Source of the DNA: Brevipalpus yothersi | Lineage: Eukaryota > Arthropoda > Arachnida > Trombidiformes > Tenuipalpidae | Reading direction: 5' to 3' | Assembly: GCA_003956705.1 (NCBI GenBank) | Contig: QZCP01000257.1 | Span: forward strand, 215,017-279,016 | DNA length: 64,000 nt | Shown: positions 43,365 to 58,300 of the stretch, one piece after another | Layout: every line of letters begins with the position of its first letter | Numbering within the stretch: the first letter of the stretch is position 1 | Notes under the pieces: model-generated | What the model saw: only the letters and a program-made list of their open reading frames with translations | Database searches by the model: none | What the model was told of the DNA's origin: nothing | Translations under genes and position numbers: made by a program

Positions 43365-46300
43365 TCAACTCAACTCAAATCCAGCTCCAGATTCAATGGC
43401 ATATAACAATTTTTGTCTAAGAGTATTTACATTATTAAACTCTGGCAGCTTGAGAAGATTCATGCATGTGGATGCTGTGGGTAGTCGATCTTCTTTACCA
43501 GCGCACTGTATACAAAATGGTGGATGTAAATCCTTGAAACCCAACAGAGGTGGTCTGGAACAGCTTGTCACGAACTTCAACAATGCTCGTCGTTGAGTCT
43601 CATCGAACTCTTGAACTACTTGCCAGAAAAATTCGATGGTTTGATGGGAAGCTGAATATCCTCCTGAATAGGTTACGTGAATCATCAGATCTTCTAGGTC
43701 TATTGGTGTAGGAGCACCTGAAATTAGTATTTGTAGTTCTCGAGGATCAAACATTCTGATCCAATCAAGATCTATCACACTTGCTAATCCTTGTTTGAAT
43801 GCGTTGCATTGAGATCGGATCTGAGTGGGTAGAGAGGAGAAAAGATGGAATGAGAAAAAGTTCTAGTTTGGAATTGAAATCAAATCTTACCTGTCTATTA
43901 AGACGATAATCAGCCATCAAATGAATATACTCAATGCGATTCTGATGAGTAACTTGTATATTGGAGCCACCGGGTTTGAGTTCGATTATTTGATTTTCTC
44001 CTAGATCACTGTTGACTACAGTGAAATCTAGGCCCAACTCTGAGACATCGCCTTCATAGTTTTTAAGGTAAACTAGGTTTTTATACATGAGAGGATCCAA
44101 TGAAGCCAGATGATGAATATCTATATCTGAGGTTTGATGTTTTGCGAGAAGCTTAGCCAAAAAGAATGAAGAGAATGGTAACTCTACTAGCATATTCTCA
44201 TACAATGCTTTGCCCAACATTCTACCGATGAAAAAGAAGTGTTTCTGATGATTTTCAACCAACATTTCGGAAGCAGGATTCGGATATAAGAGACGATCTT
44301 GAGTGGTTTTGAAAAAACCCCTATTTGGATCGAAACATGTCTTCAAAAGTTCACCAAGGAACTCTCGGAATAGACCACCACCATCAATTCCAGCTTCGTC
44401 CAAGCCAACAGCGTTAACAAGAGCAATTCGAATTGGTTTCCTCAAATCAGGCTCGTTTTCTGGAGATAACTTTTCAAAGGCGTCTTCGTAAATGAAATTC
44501 CTTCGGATCATTATGTCAATTGATGAGCCTGGAGTGAGGAATAGATGCCTTTCACCAACACGAGAGTCTTTATCTTTTCCGATCACTGATTGTAAGATTT
44601 TAACTCGGTCATGAAAAGGGACTACAAATGGTATCTCTTGTAGAATTGTGATATTACGAATTTCAGTTGTTGACATTGGAGGTCCTTGTTCTTCCAATTC
44701 TCTTCGAGTTAATCTTCGAACACCAACAAATTGTTGATACCTGCGGCGTTGGATATTGCCTACTTTGAAATTTGTTGGCTTTTCGACAGGAATAGCTATC
44801 TGTTTGCTAATCCAATGATTTTCTGGGCAGAAAGGCCTTCTCGAGTCTCTTATATATAAATGTCTTAAAAGATTAACCGAAGATTTAAAAAGTTTGAGCC
44901 ATTCTTTGACATCACTTTCTCCATCAGAATTTTGACTTCGCACACTTTTCATTGCCATTTTGTAGTCTTCTTTGACGGCTAGTTTAGTATCATGATAAGC
45001 AAGCTCTATCAATCGGATGCAGACGTCTTTCAATATTAAGGTCATCTTTTGGAGATCTTGTAAAGAGAATGGCATCGGGGAATGAACGTGTGGTGTTATT
45101 CGTTTTTCATCTACTTCATAGAATTCCACATCGTCGAGCGTTTGGAGCAAATAACTGAATAGTGCACAAAATAAGGTGAATTGAGGTAAAAATATTTGCC
45201 AATCTACGGAGTCAGGAATTGAGCCTCTAGCTAATAATTGTAGGAGTGGTGTATGGGAATCGAAAATAGTAGTTGTGGACACTTGTATAACGTAAGACCA
45301 TAAGTTGCGCAGAAATGAAGACCTGAATGCTAAAGAGTGAAGAAGCCTGAAAAGTAGTGAAGATAGCTGGTTAAGAAAATTTCGATACAATATTGCCACT
45401 GGGATTGACTTACCTATAATGATGAAGTGCAAACTTATTGCACGATAGTAGGGCATAACATAGGGAAGAGAGACCTATGAGGGCATCTTTTGACGGTGAA
45501 GGTGTATCGACCAATGAGATCAGTGAGTTCACGTGTGATGGCTCATTGATCATGTCGATTATTTGTGTTGCTACGCTTTCTTCACTCGGATTACGGAAAA
45601 CATCGTGATTTTCAGTAAGATCCATTGGTTCTGGCTCATCTTCATCATTCTCAGGATCCAAAGTCTTATCGACTTCGTCAGGTAGATGTTTAGAAAGGGT
45701 CTCGAGTATCATCACATAATTGAATTTATCCTGTTGGGTCATTAGATGCAATTGTGGTGATATGACAGCGGTTACACTGTATAGTAGCCATATGTTTCCA
45801 GATAGTAGTAATCTGATCTCTTGTGATGTATTTGAATGAGCTTCATTGGCCACTACACCCATACTATTGCTGGAGTTCTTACTGAGAAGCGATGTCAATA
45901 TTGAAGAAGGTGTGAGAGAAGCTGGCATTTGGTGTACTAACTTTGGGATGAATTGAAATTGAACTTGTGGTGATAGAGGACCTTTGAGGAATTCCTTAAA
46001 AAAAGCCATCACAATGGTTGGATTGATGGACGAGGAACAATAGCCATCCAAATCTAATGGTCTCAGTATCAAATTGAATAATGATTCTGCAACTGGTGTG
46101 AACGATTTGATGGTTTCTTCATAGGGTCGGGGAACTTTTATATCAAAAATTTCTCGCAGATTAGTGAAGTAGTGATTGTTAATCAAGAAAAACCATATAG
46201 AGGATAGAATCTTGTGACTTTTTTGCACATCTTTGAAGGTACAATAGGTGTCCAAAGAGCTGAACACCTCGATTAAGCGAAGAGGAACCGCTACCGGGCA

Positions 46301-47126
46301 ACTATGATCATTTTTTATGGAAACACACAGCTGTTTGATCATCAATGACATGAGTTTTTTGATTCGATAAAGCCATTGGGAAGTATCGATGTGAAGGAGA
46401 TCAACAACTTGACTCTTAAGTTTTATGAAGGTCTGGCCGAAGGCGCTCTTTAAGAAGATCCAAAAGAAGTGTTAATAGAGCAGACATGAAAATGAGAGAT
46501 AGAACGAAATGTAGATGAGTATTTCAAGGATTACACAATATCAAAAGATTAAGATCAACTCACCAATCTTTGAGAATCTTGATTGGAGTTGTAAAAAAGA
46601 AGAAGAGACTTTGTGGTGGAAGTTAAATAGACATCACAATTTTGACAATTTCCCAGTTTATTGAACTCTTGATCAAATTGCTTCCTGAGTTGATTAAACT
46701 ATTTTAATCGAATAGAGAAAGAATTAAACTCAATCAACAACAGCCTCAGTATCAATTGCTTACCAGACATTTACGAGTAGCATGGCTTCGATAAAATGAT
46801 TGTATGGTTATGGCTGCTTGATTTTTCCTCCTCAAAGCCTGTGTGATAAGTGTAATTAAATCAGATAATCAATCATCAGTGGAACAAAAGTGGCCCAATC
46901 TACATACTTCTCGATGTTTTCGCTCTTCAGTTTTCCTTGAAATCAGTTCTTCCCTGGTCAACTATCATAAGCAAAGCGATAAAAAAAAGACACCAGAAAT
47001 TAAATCACAATACTTCAAATATCAATAATCAAAACAAACCCAAACAAGCCCAATGTTTACCTTTTTCGATGCTCCAGCAAGATTTTGTTCCGGCTTAGTT
47101 CGGAAATTACCTTCAAAACTATACAT
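43365..47126 (-). CDS. UBE3C: UBE3C, HECT-type E3 ubiquitin ligase
   Basis: Seven exons on the minus strand: 47061-47126, 46908-46961, 46764-46838, 46564-46698, 45414-46447, 43891-45346, 43365-43820 (1,091 aa; human 1,083; all phases agree). UBE3C adds ubiquitin chains, including on proteasome-bound substrates, to raise degradation processivity. The N-terminus MYSFEGNFRTKPEQNLAGAS matches the UBE3C start. An IQ-like helix in exon 3 (AAITIQSFYRSHATRKC) follows. The HECT domain holds NFIYEDAFEKLSPENEPDLR, ALVNAVGLDEAGIDGGGLFR, FTVVNSDLGENQIIELKPGG, YSGGYSA, and the catalytic Cys1059 in LPTASTCMNLLKLPEF. It ends GAGFELS as in other members. An acidic patch (DPENDEDEPEPMDLTE) in exon 5 corresponds to a variable linker. 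The UBE3C 3' end lies 48 bp from the WDR83 stop, so their transcripts probably overlap. Confidence 0.96.
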
Positions 47127-48775
47127 TTTATTTGCAAGTATTGTGATGATGATGGAACCTTAGAACAAATCTTAATCAAAAAAAAGAGATCACATTACAC
47201 ATCAAATGGAACAACAATGAAGAAGATGATTTGTTTTCTATCTCTTCGCAAAGATTAAAAGTACATGTTGAAGCAGTGACTTGCACTTGAGCAGTTGTGA
47301 AGCTGTATCATCATCAAAGCGAGGTTTATTTGATTCGAGGTTGATCCAGTTGATACAAGTGAATGAGTGAGATGCAGCAAAAGAGGATTAGAATAATTTT
47401 TTCGCTTCATATGTGTGTGATTGTTGTTATGATTAAATATTCAATTAAAGATAGCTCATTATTGATTGCTGGAAGAGAGAGAGAAAGATAGAGTTGCTTT
47501 TTGGGAATTGCCAGAATGATGCTACTCAGTGAGTGACGTTGGACGATCAAAACTGACTTTCGTGATGCTATTAAATCTCACTTTCCTCGAGTGAATGTTC
47601 AGCAATTAAAAAGTTTCGAGGTGGAAGATTCTTTTCTGACCTGGTCATGGCAAGTAATAGCTCAAGCATGATCGAGGAAATATTATCACTATTATTATAG
47701 CTTGATTTTGAAATCAAGATGTATCGAGCAAGGAAAGATTATTACTAATGATGAATAAATTCACCCAATTGACTATGGAATACAGTGTTTGATCAATTCT
47801 CGATACACCCTTGTCTGGACTCAAATATAGCCATTGATGTAGAATTCGATTTGTTAGTAAAATTTTTTCAAGTAAATGGACCGTATTCCCAGACTAGGCA
47901 GAAATATCCCCCCGAAAGATGCTCAGCTACTGGCCACAGGCTAGAGAAGAACGTTTTTTCTAGTCGAAAATGTGACAATTTCACATGTCCAGAAGCCAAA
48001 AAATTTACTTGATACAAAAAACGTTTTCCTCTAGAAGTTCTAGAGAGTGAGAAAATGAGTTTTCGTTCATTTGCACTCTAAAAAACCTTTGACCAATTTT
48101 TGTAGTTGCACCATTGTCTTCAACCCAGTCATATGATTTACAATTGGTATTTACTGTTACAGGCTATAACAAGTCCTCAAAACAGTATATCTATCGCTCT
48201 CGTTGCTCAGCGAAAACTTAAATTTCTAGAAGTTATAATGAATAACTGGATGAAGGATGCAGGTAATATAGTGAGATTGACTTTTGCAAAGTACAATTTA
48301 GCTTGTGCGTGAGGGTCAGATTTGGTGGGAGAGATTCTGATCCCAATACTTATCACCAATTTCAGTTCACTATGAATAGTTGCAAGAATATTGTCATTCT
48401 GTCATACGATCTAGAGACAATTTTTTAGCGAAAAAATAGAAAAATCTCATTTCATCCATTGAAATAAATCATGAACGAATGCATTTTGATGAGGAAGAGG
48501 AGGAAGGAGAGAAATATATTGATTGGACAAATTCTGTGGAACAGTTAGAACGAAGGGTGAAAGTGTGTGTATGTGTGTACCATTTCTTAACTGGGTTTGC
48601 ATATCTTTTATATTTTTCTTCACCAGCTTGATGTGTGTCCGAAAAAGGCGAAGAGGCCAGCAGAAAAAAAGAGCCACAACCGAAAAACTTGAGTCGCCAT
48701 ATTTTCTCAACTTGTCTGAGCTCTCTCCATCATTCTAGCAGCATTTTCAGCCTACTCCATCAGGACCCTCCATCC

Positions 48776-48821
<46 letters not shown>

Positions 48822-49384
48822 TACTTTCGTCTTATTTTCATCTTACTTGCTCTCTCTTTCTCTCTCTCTCTCTCTCCTTCTTTCTTTCTTTCTTTCTTTC
48901 TCTCTCACGACGGATGGAGAGGATGTAGGCAGAGTGAGAGAGAAAGAGAGAGGAAACTTCGATTCTTGTAACAGTGAAGAAAGAGAGACTCTTCCATGGC
49001 GTTTCAACAGCTCTCTCCTTTTAAGGACTTTTAGCTCGCTTTTCGCTTCACATTGAATCGTAATTATTGACAATTAATAAACAAGTAAAAACATTTATAC
49101 ATATCGTACATAAAATAGTGCTACTGGATTAACGGTGAACAACGGTATTCCACAGGTCATTGGAAGTACATCCATAGGCTCGAGCTTGACTGGCTCATCA
49201 TCTCGTCTGCTCAGCTTCGAGCCTTTCTCTCTCTCTCTTTCTTTCTTCCTCTTTCTTCTTTTCTCTTCATCTTCTCTTCCTCTGTTCCATGGTGCAGCAT
49301 CCAATCTCGCCTCTTTTCTTTACATACACTACAGTTTCAAGTGCACCACATCTCATCATATATTCATCATCATCCTAATCCACT
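47127..49384. other. Divergent spacer, UBE3C / laminin beta-1
   Basis: No gene is seen in 2.3 kb. It contains (CT)n at 48779-48817, interrupted CT/CTTT at about 48850-48905 and pyrimidine-rich sequence at about 49205-49285. Promoters for both flanking genes are expected here. Confidence 0.5.
48779..48817. repeat. (TC)n microsatellite
   Basis: A perfect TC run in the spacer upstream of laminin beta-1. Confidence 0.95.
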
Positions 49385-52300
49385 ATGGATAACATTTTTA
49401 TAATCTTTTTTGTGTGTTTCACTTTTTTTTATTCAGGTATGTTCCACTTTAAATCCAATCCTAACCTTGTTTATAAACGCAAATATATTCTAGCATATAT
49501 ATTCAATTAATTAATTATAACGGTGTGAAACGGTTTGTGGTGTTAGGAAAATTTTCCTCTATTTTTCGTCTAAAATTATTTTTTTAATTAACCATTGGAA
49601 CTTTATCGTCGAACTAAATTCAAAAATCAAATTCTAATCATCTGATCACACAACTCATATCACGACAAAATTCTGTGTGTCGTGAACTTTCGAACTTTCA
49701 AATGACAAACTCATTTCTCGATAGAAACTAATCCATGGTGTTGGTGATATATCAAGTGTGTGAAGTGCCAACGGATGGGGTATTTAACCACTGAACATTT
49801 GAGCTAACAATTTGAACACGATCAGCAATTTGATGTGTGTTCAAAAGCTGTTTAAAATGAAATCCTGAATTATCATATACAATCGATTTTCACGATTAGA
49901 TGCTCAACAATCGCCATACCAATATCCGCGAGGATATCCTGGCTATGATCAACAACGTATAACCAATCGGACGATCACACGAACTACCACAGTCCAACGA
50001 AGCAATGAGCCATCTCAAATTACTCGATATAATCGAACGTGGACACAATCTAGTAGGGAGCCAACTAATATAATCGAAACGGATCCTACAGACATTGAAA
50101 ACGACCCATATTTTCGTCAATTGAGTCGAACTAGATTATCAACGGATTACACTGACCCAATCAATCCATTGAGACGTCTCGGTAGTTAAAAAAATCATAT
50201 TTATCAAACAATCTATATCTCTCTCTCTCAATTTGGTTAACTCAATCAACTTTTAATTCTCTCTGTATCTCACTTTGGTATTGGTGAAGGTTTTTTGGGG
50301 TTCTTCTATTGTTTCCATGGGGTATTTTTCCATTTATCAAATCATCCCATGGATTGAGCCTATGGCTCTAACACCACTCAAGATTATTTTCCATTTTTGT
50401 TTCTACATAATTTTTCATAAAATTTCTACATTAATTTTTGTAACCGAAAATATTTTCTCTACTTGAACTAATATCAAGATTCCACTCTGTTTATGCACAA
50501 TTTCAACAGGTTATTCTGATTCTTGTGATCGAATCAGTTGTGCTCCACAGAGTGCCGATCTGTTGGTTGGTCGAGGTGATAATTTGTCAGCCACATCAAC
50601 ATGTGGACTAGAAAAAGCGGAAAGATATTGTGTTCTCAGCTCTGTTCGTAGTAATCCAGCAAGGTGTTACACGTGTTATATTAAGGGACCGAAAGTGGAG
50701 GCACACCGTTATCATCATATTACGAATGTTATCTCAGACGAAAAACCATGGTGGGGATATTGGTGGCAATCTGAGAATGGTGTACAAGATGTGTCCATCC
50801 AATTGGATTTGGAAGCTGAATTCTTGGTCACTCATGTGGTCATGGTTTTCCAATACTTTCGGCCAGCAGCAATGTTAATCGAAAAATCCAAAGATAATGG
50901 TAAAACATGGCAAACTCTTCAATACTTTTCTGCTCGCTGTGATCGAGATTTTCCCAATGCACTAATCGGAGACCGTAAAAAATTGAATGATGTTACATGT
51001 GTATCACAATATTCTTCCGAAACACCATCTTTCCATGGAGAATTGATCTACAAAACTCTTCCACCTTACATGACCATTAGAGATCCATTTGCCGATGAAG
51101 TATTGGATCTTCTTAAAGCTACCAATATTCGAATTAATTTCAAGCGTTTACACACTTTTGGTGATAATCTTCTCGATTTTCGTGATGAAATTCGCCAAAA
51201 ATATTATTATGCGCTGGCCAATATGAAAATTTACGGCACTTGCTCCTGCTATGGACATGCTAGCCGCTGTGTTCCTGATGAAAATCAGAAGATTGTTCCC
51301 GGAATGGTTTATGGTAAATGTGATTGTAAACATCACACAAAACCCCCCAATTGTCGAGTGTGTGAAGATTTCTACTGGGATGTACCATGGAGAGCAGCTC
51401 GTGGTGATCAAATAAATGAATGTAAAAGTGAGTACAGAATGTTACTTTCTTGTAAAATTCTCAAAATGCAGCTTCTTGTTCTGGTTGTGAGCCAATTTTT
51501 TCCTTTTCTCTTTAATTGTAATTACTGATACGTTTCAATGTTTAGGCAATCGAGTTTATTGCACTCATTCCTATTTGAGCGAAATTTTGATTAACTTGTG
51601 AACGGATAATTATTCGAAATGTGATTTTTTGAACTTTCAGTGGTCTCATAAATGATTTCGAATAGAAACTATATTCCTGGTCAGCATTTTTCTCTTTGGA
51701 TATCATCAAATTCGAGCAAAAATTTCACTCTCCAGTAATAAGTTATTTTTCTGGATATCTCATATTTTTTCTCAATCTACTCGGAATTTAATACGTAATA
51801 CAGTACTTAATGATTCTTTGTTGTTATTTGATGTAATTCACATCTCCCCTGAATCCATCTTGATTAACTCCGCTTGGATTTTTGTGAGAAATTCAATCGA
51901 CAAGAACAATTTTTCGACTACAAAAATTGTATTGATTCAGCTCTGATCATGAACTTGACCTCATGTCAAGCGTTTTCTGTCTAGAGTCTAGCAGATGATG
52001 AGAACTGAAAAGATCGTATCACTGTGAGTCAAAGCTTATTCAGAAGCTCTTTCCTCCGAAAAACTTGGCCCTCCCCCTCTTTCCCTTTCCGTTAATAGCT
52101 ACTGCTGTTAAGTTCCGATGTGGGACTTCCTTTCAGCCTCTCTCTCTCTTTCTCTCTTCTTTTGCTGATACAAAAATACTTCTCAGAAGATGATGATAAA
52201 GGCATGGGAGAGGAAAGAGAGGAAAGGAGAAAAAGTGAGAGAACGGAAAAAGAGAGAAAATTTCTCAACGCTTAAGGATAAAGGCAAAAAGGCTGACAGA

Positions 52301-55300
52301 ATTCTGAGAATAACGAATTTCTGCCTGATTGAGAGAATTTTCGATAAACTATAAAATTCCCTCCCCAAAAATTATACATATATTGTAATAGAAGTATTGT
52401 ATTCATTCTCATCATACTGGCATGCGATTTTATCGAGTCTATCCAAAAACAAATTTTCAAAAGAGCTTGTGATGGCTTCGCATTTAGCTCAATTAATTTG
52501 ACTGAATTTATTTGTTCCCAGGATGTAATTGTAATAACCATGCAACAAAATGTCACTTCGATGAAATGGAATACATTCGCTCGGGTAATGTGAGTGGAGG
52601 AGTTTGTGAAGATTGTCAACACAATACGATGGGTGTACATTGTGAGAAATGTAGACCATTATTCTATCGAAGCGCTCCAAGACGAATGGATGATCCATAT
52701 GTTTGTCAAGGTATGCAAAAAATTTTGACCATTCTCGAGCGAAATCAAACTGACCACTTGATCAAATCTCCTCTCTCCAGCTTGTGAATGTGATCCAAAA
52801 GGAATTATAGACGATGGCTCTTGTGAAAGTACTGATGATCCATTAACTTCTGGACAGTGTCATTGTAAGAAAAATGTCGGAGGACGTCGATGTAATGAGT
52901 GTAAGCCAGGCTTCTGGAATTTCCTTGAAACAAATCCTGATGGATGTCAAGGTATGCTTTTTCCCTAGAATTTTGAAATCGATTCTCTTCATATTAATCA
53001 TTTCAATTAATTGAAGAAAAATATCAACAACTTATCACAAACCTACCCACTCAATCTTTAATCTATATTTTCATGATAGAATGTGCTTGTAACATAAATG
53101 GTACTCGAAACAATGCTGGATGTGATCAAATCACTGGTAAATGTGTTTGCAAGGCTCATGTAACCGGTCGAGATTGTAATCAATGTGAACCTAATTACTA
53201 GTAAGTTTTGTTCAATTCGTACACTTCCGATCTCAAGTCACCATATTCACATCATCTTGTAATCTCTCCTCTTCCTCCACTTCCTTATCCGCTCAGCGGC
53301 TTGGGTCCAGATCCTGAAGGATGTAAGCCTTGTGATTGTGATCCAGGCGGCTCATACGATTCTCAGTGTGATTTAATCAGTGGAGCTTGTCGATGTCGAC
53401 CTCATGTAACCGGAAGACGTTGTGATCAAATAGAAGAAGGCTTTTATGTACCACCATTGGATCGAGTATATGATGCTGAGGATAGTACACATTCAAAGGA
53501 AGCTCGTATAATGCCCATGAGAATGATGTCTGATCGATCACCATACTGGACTGGTTCAGGATATTTGCAAATGTATCCCGGATCAACTATGGAATTTGAA
53601 ATCAATGATATACCAAAAACAATGTTCTACTATGTCATTCTTCGATACTCAAGATTGCAAAATCAATTTCCATCAGCAATCATTCGAATTGAATCACAAT
53701 CTGGTTCACCTCCATCAGGCAGTCCATGTCTTCGAGAAGATTCTTTCTCCAGTAGACCAATGGAACTAAGTATTGACAATACTAAACTGTTCTCAAAAGC
53801 TTCATCTCCAATCTGTTTCGATCGTGGCTATCGATATCGAATCAAAGTTCAAATGGGACAAGACTATAATATGGGCAATGGTTCCACTTTGGCTGTCGAT
53901 TCGGTAAGAATTCATGTGCGTTTGATTTAAATGAACAGATTTTGAGTGGACTCTTTCTCGAAACCTTTAATATAGATCGCCTTGATTCCCAATTTCGATG
54001 AGCTCGATATGTTCAAAGATAAGGAGAGAGATTCCATGTACCAACAATTTCAACGATATTCATGCGGTGAAAATTTGAACAGCGTGTATCGACACAATAT
54101 AGAATCATGTTACAAAATGTTACGCTCAGCATCATTATTTGTTAACAATGGAGCTTTACCATGTGATTGTGTAATCGAAGGTGTCACTTCCAGTATCTGT
54201 TCTCCTGATGGTGGCCAATGTATATGTCGACCAAGCGTCGTTGGCCGTAGATGTGATCGATGTGAAGCTCTCCACTATGGTTTCTCACCTGAAGGATGTA
54301 AGCCTTGCGATTGTCATCCAACAGGCTCTCTTGATGCAGCTTGTGATCCGATATCTGGTAAGTAGTCTATTTTTGAAAATTTTAGGAATTTTTAAAATCG
54401 ATGAATCTGTGAAAATTATTCAGTTTCTCAACTAATACCTTCCCATTGACAGGTGCTTGTGAATGTGTAAGAAACACGTATGGAAGACGCTGCGATGAAT
54501 GTCAACCAGGTTTCTGGAATTATCCCAATTGTCAACGATGTGAATGTAATGGACATGCCGAAAAGTGTGATTCAAAAACTGGTGTGTGTATCAACTGTCT
54601 CCAGAATACAGCAGGAGATCATTGTGATAAATGTGCCAATGGCTATTATGGAAATCCTATACTAGGTATTAATATACCCTGTCAGCCATGCCCGTGTCCA
54701 GGAGTGCCAGGATCAAGCAATTTCCATGCGACATCCTGTGAATATGATCCCGTTAATCAAGTGCCGAGGTAAATTTCAGAACTTTTCGCAAGAATGCGTT
54801 CATTTGATTGCGACCAGTTTCGTTAATTTCAAAGTATTTTAAGTTCTCCAAAATCAGCAATTTATTCATATTCGATCTGAATCTATTCTTTTTGTCCATC
54901 CTTTAGATGCTTTTGTAAGCCGGGTTATAAGGGTGATCGATGTGATCAATGTTCCAACAACTTTTACGGTGATCCAACCATGCCTGGAGGTGAATGTCGT
55001 CAGTGTGAATGTAGCAACAATATTGATGTTACTTCCATGGAACTTAATTGTGATCCCTCCAATGGAAGATGTGTCCGATGTCTCTATAACACCGAAGGTG
55101 ACCATTGTGAACGCTGTAGGAAGGGTTATTACGGTAAGTTTTCCACGTTATTTTCTGTCGAGAATCGCTGCAAATTTTTTCCTTCTTATTTGCAACCTAT
55201 GCTTGATTTTTTCAACTAATTGAATTTTCAAAAAATTCCAGGAAATGCACTTTTACAACAGTGTACTGAGTGTGTTTGCAATAGATTGGGAACAAACATG

Positions 55301-58300
55301 ACCGCCGGATCCATCACCGTTGGACCCGGAGGTAAGTGTAGATGATTTCAAGAAATATTGTTAATTTGCCTAATTTATTAATTTGAAAATCTTATGAAAA
55401 TTTGATTATTTTCATAACTTCAATCGATAAAATCTGACCAAAGCTAAGAATAGGGTTGAAAAATTTTGAAATTCTCTTTTTCACAGACATGAATTTGGGT
55501 TACAGTATGAGTACTCAAGGACGAGTGATGGCATTCTGTGACCAACAGAAAGGACAATGTCCTTGTTTGCCAAATGTTGTTGGACGTGAATGTGATAGAT
55601 GTGCTGAGAATCATTTCAATTTGACTTCCGGAAAGGGATGTGAATCTTGTGAATGTGATCCACAAGGCTCACTCAGTCTTCGTTGTGACGAAATAAGTGG
55701 ACAGTGTCAGTGTCGTCCTGGACGTGGTGGAAGACGTTGTAACGAATGTATCGCCAATCATTATGGTGATCCAAGAACAGAGTGTCATCGTAAGTATTAA
55801 TAATATTGTGTACAGTATATTGTGTATAGTCGGTATTTTATTTAGACTCCAAACCTTTCTGGATACCTAATTTTTTGAAAATTTCGGCCTTAACATTCAA
55901 TTTAAAATTGTCCTCCTTGACCTCCTTGACCTGATTTCCTCTTCTCAATCTTGCTTCTGATCTTATTGAAAAATTCTAATAGAGGTATTTTTGCAAAGAA
56001 AACACATATTCCCATGTATTCTATTTCGAGGTCGAGTACACCTGTACTTGAGCACGTTTTTCTTGAATGGAATGAATTCTGAAAAATTTTTCGAGGAAAT
56101 CACTATGATTGATTCACAGAGAACTCCCAAAAAATCATTTTCATGGCTCATTTGAGAGTTTTCCAGACATCTTCAGGCTCATATCCAACATGGGAAAACA
56201 TTCCTCTTTGTACAGATCATGGGCTCTATGAACACTTTATGCTTATGAGAGGGAATGTTTGAAATATTAGTTGAGGAAGACTCAGATGTAGATATAGATG
56301 GAAGCAAACTCCTACATACTAACAAGCTGCTCGTTTTCACCATTCTTCTTGACAGCATTCATTTGAGTTCGAGACCTTCTAAGTCTATTTTAAGCTCAAA
56401 GAAAAACCGTTTACTAATCCTTACAACTTTTCTTAGTAACTTGACGGCTTGAAAATGTGTGAATTTAAAAAGAAAGTATCACACTTCTCAAGGCTGAAAT
56501 TTTCAAAAAGAAAAAGATAGGCTTAAAATCTCTGAACTAACAACTTAAACATCATCAGATAACTTTAATTGATGATAAAATCATAAAGTTAGAAAGAATT
56601 ATAATGTAAAACTTCGTTTTATTTTTACAGCTTGCGAATGTAATCCAATGGGATCCAAAAGTATGCAATGTAATCAACACAATGGTGCCTGTGATTGTAT
56701 TAAGGGAATTTCGGGCAAAAAATGTGACCAATGTGCCAGAGGCTATCTGGGCACCGCACCAAGGTGTGAATCTTGTGGTGAATGTTTCGAAAATTGGGAT
56801 GTAATTATTCAAAAGTTGAAGAATGACACCATCACCCTGATGGAAAATGCTCGAACAATTCGTATCACTGGAGCACCAGGAGCCTATCGAGATGCATTTA
56901 TGGACATTGAAAATAGTCTCACTCAATTGGGTGTTTATATGACGAACGTTAATTCTTCTGAACAAAATATCGATGCTTTACGACGAGAGGTAGATGTTCT
57001 TCGTCGAAAGCTTGATGATATGCAGAAAAAACTTTCCGAAGAGGAGAAGAACATTGAAGATGTTGTGAACAGGAATACCAATGCTACCATGAAATTGGTT
57101 GGTCTACAGCGTAATGCTAAAGAGCTGGAAAATCTTAATCGACAGTTGAAAGAAAATGCAACCAATCTTAAAGCTGATGATGCCCAAGGTGCCTATAATT
57201 TAACCCAAGAAGCGTATCGATCAAGTCTTGATTCCCAGGCACGTGTAACAAGAGCGATGGTTGTGGTGACACGATCAGAGAATATGAGACAAAACGTCGA
57301 GCGTATTCTCAACACAAACCTACGGGAACACGGTGGCCGATTTGCTGATAATTCGGGCCGTTTACGAAGCATTGAACAATCTATCAATGAGCTAGAAGGA
57401 CGTATTCCGACTATTAATCAAAAAGTTTGTGGAAGTATAAGCAGCACAGTGGATCATTGTGATCCAGTTTGTGGTGGAGCAGGATGCCAAAAGTGTGGTG
57501 ATCAAGGATGTGTTGGAAGTACTTCGATGGCAAACGATTCGGTGACATTCGCTAAGAATGCGGAAGATTTATTGCAAAATTTGAATAAACAGAGTAGCTC
57601 AAAGTTGGCCGAAATTTCTGAGGCTCGAACTCGATCGGCTGAAGCTTTGAGAGAATCACGGAAAGCATATGAAGCTGCGATGAGAGCCAAGAACAGTTCT
57701 GAACTGATGAGTCGAGAAATCCAAGATCTTTTCAATTCGATTGACAATTTTTTGAACAGTGGTGGAGCTCGACCGGAGGACATCAAAAATTTGGCCGAAG
57801 AATGTCTGAGAATTCAAATCTCTCTGACACCAGATAAAATAATTGATCTGGCCAACAAGATCAATGCTACTCTCAAAAACATTCAAGATATTGATCGAAT
57901 ATTGGCGGAAACTAAAGGTGATCTGGCCAGAGCTGAGGACTTGGATCGTCGAGCAAATGAGACCAGAATGAAAGCTGATGATGTTCTCAATATAGCTCGA
58001 GGGGTGGTTGAAATTCTTTTCGAAGCTGAGCGAAGTCAACAATCAGCTGAAAATGCTATCAGAAATGCTAACACATGGATCAATGGAGCTCAAGCTGATT
58101 TGGATGAAATTGGTAATCAAGTGGGCCATATTGAAGCGAATGCAATTGGTTTTAGGGATAAAGTCAATTCTCTGGATAATAGGATGGAAAATGTGAACAA
58201 AAATCAAACTCTCTCACAATATATGATTGATAAAAGTTCACAGTATGCAAATCAAGCTGGAGATGCTGCTCGAGAGGCTGAAAAAGAAAGTAAAGATTTG

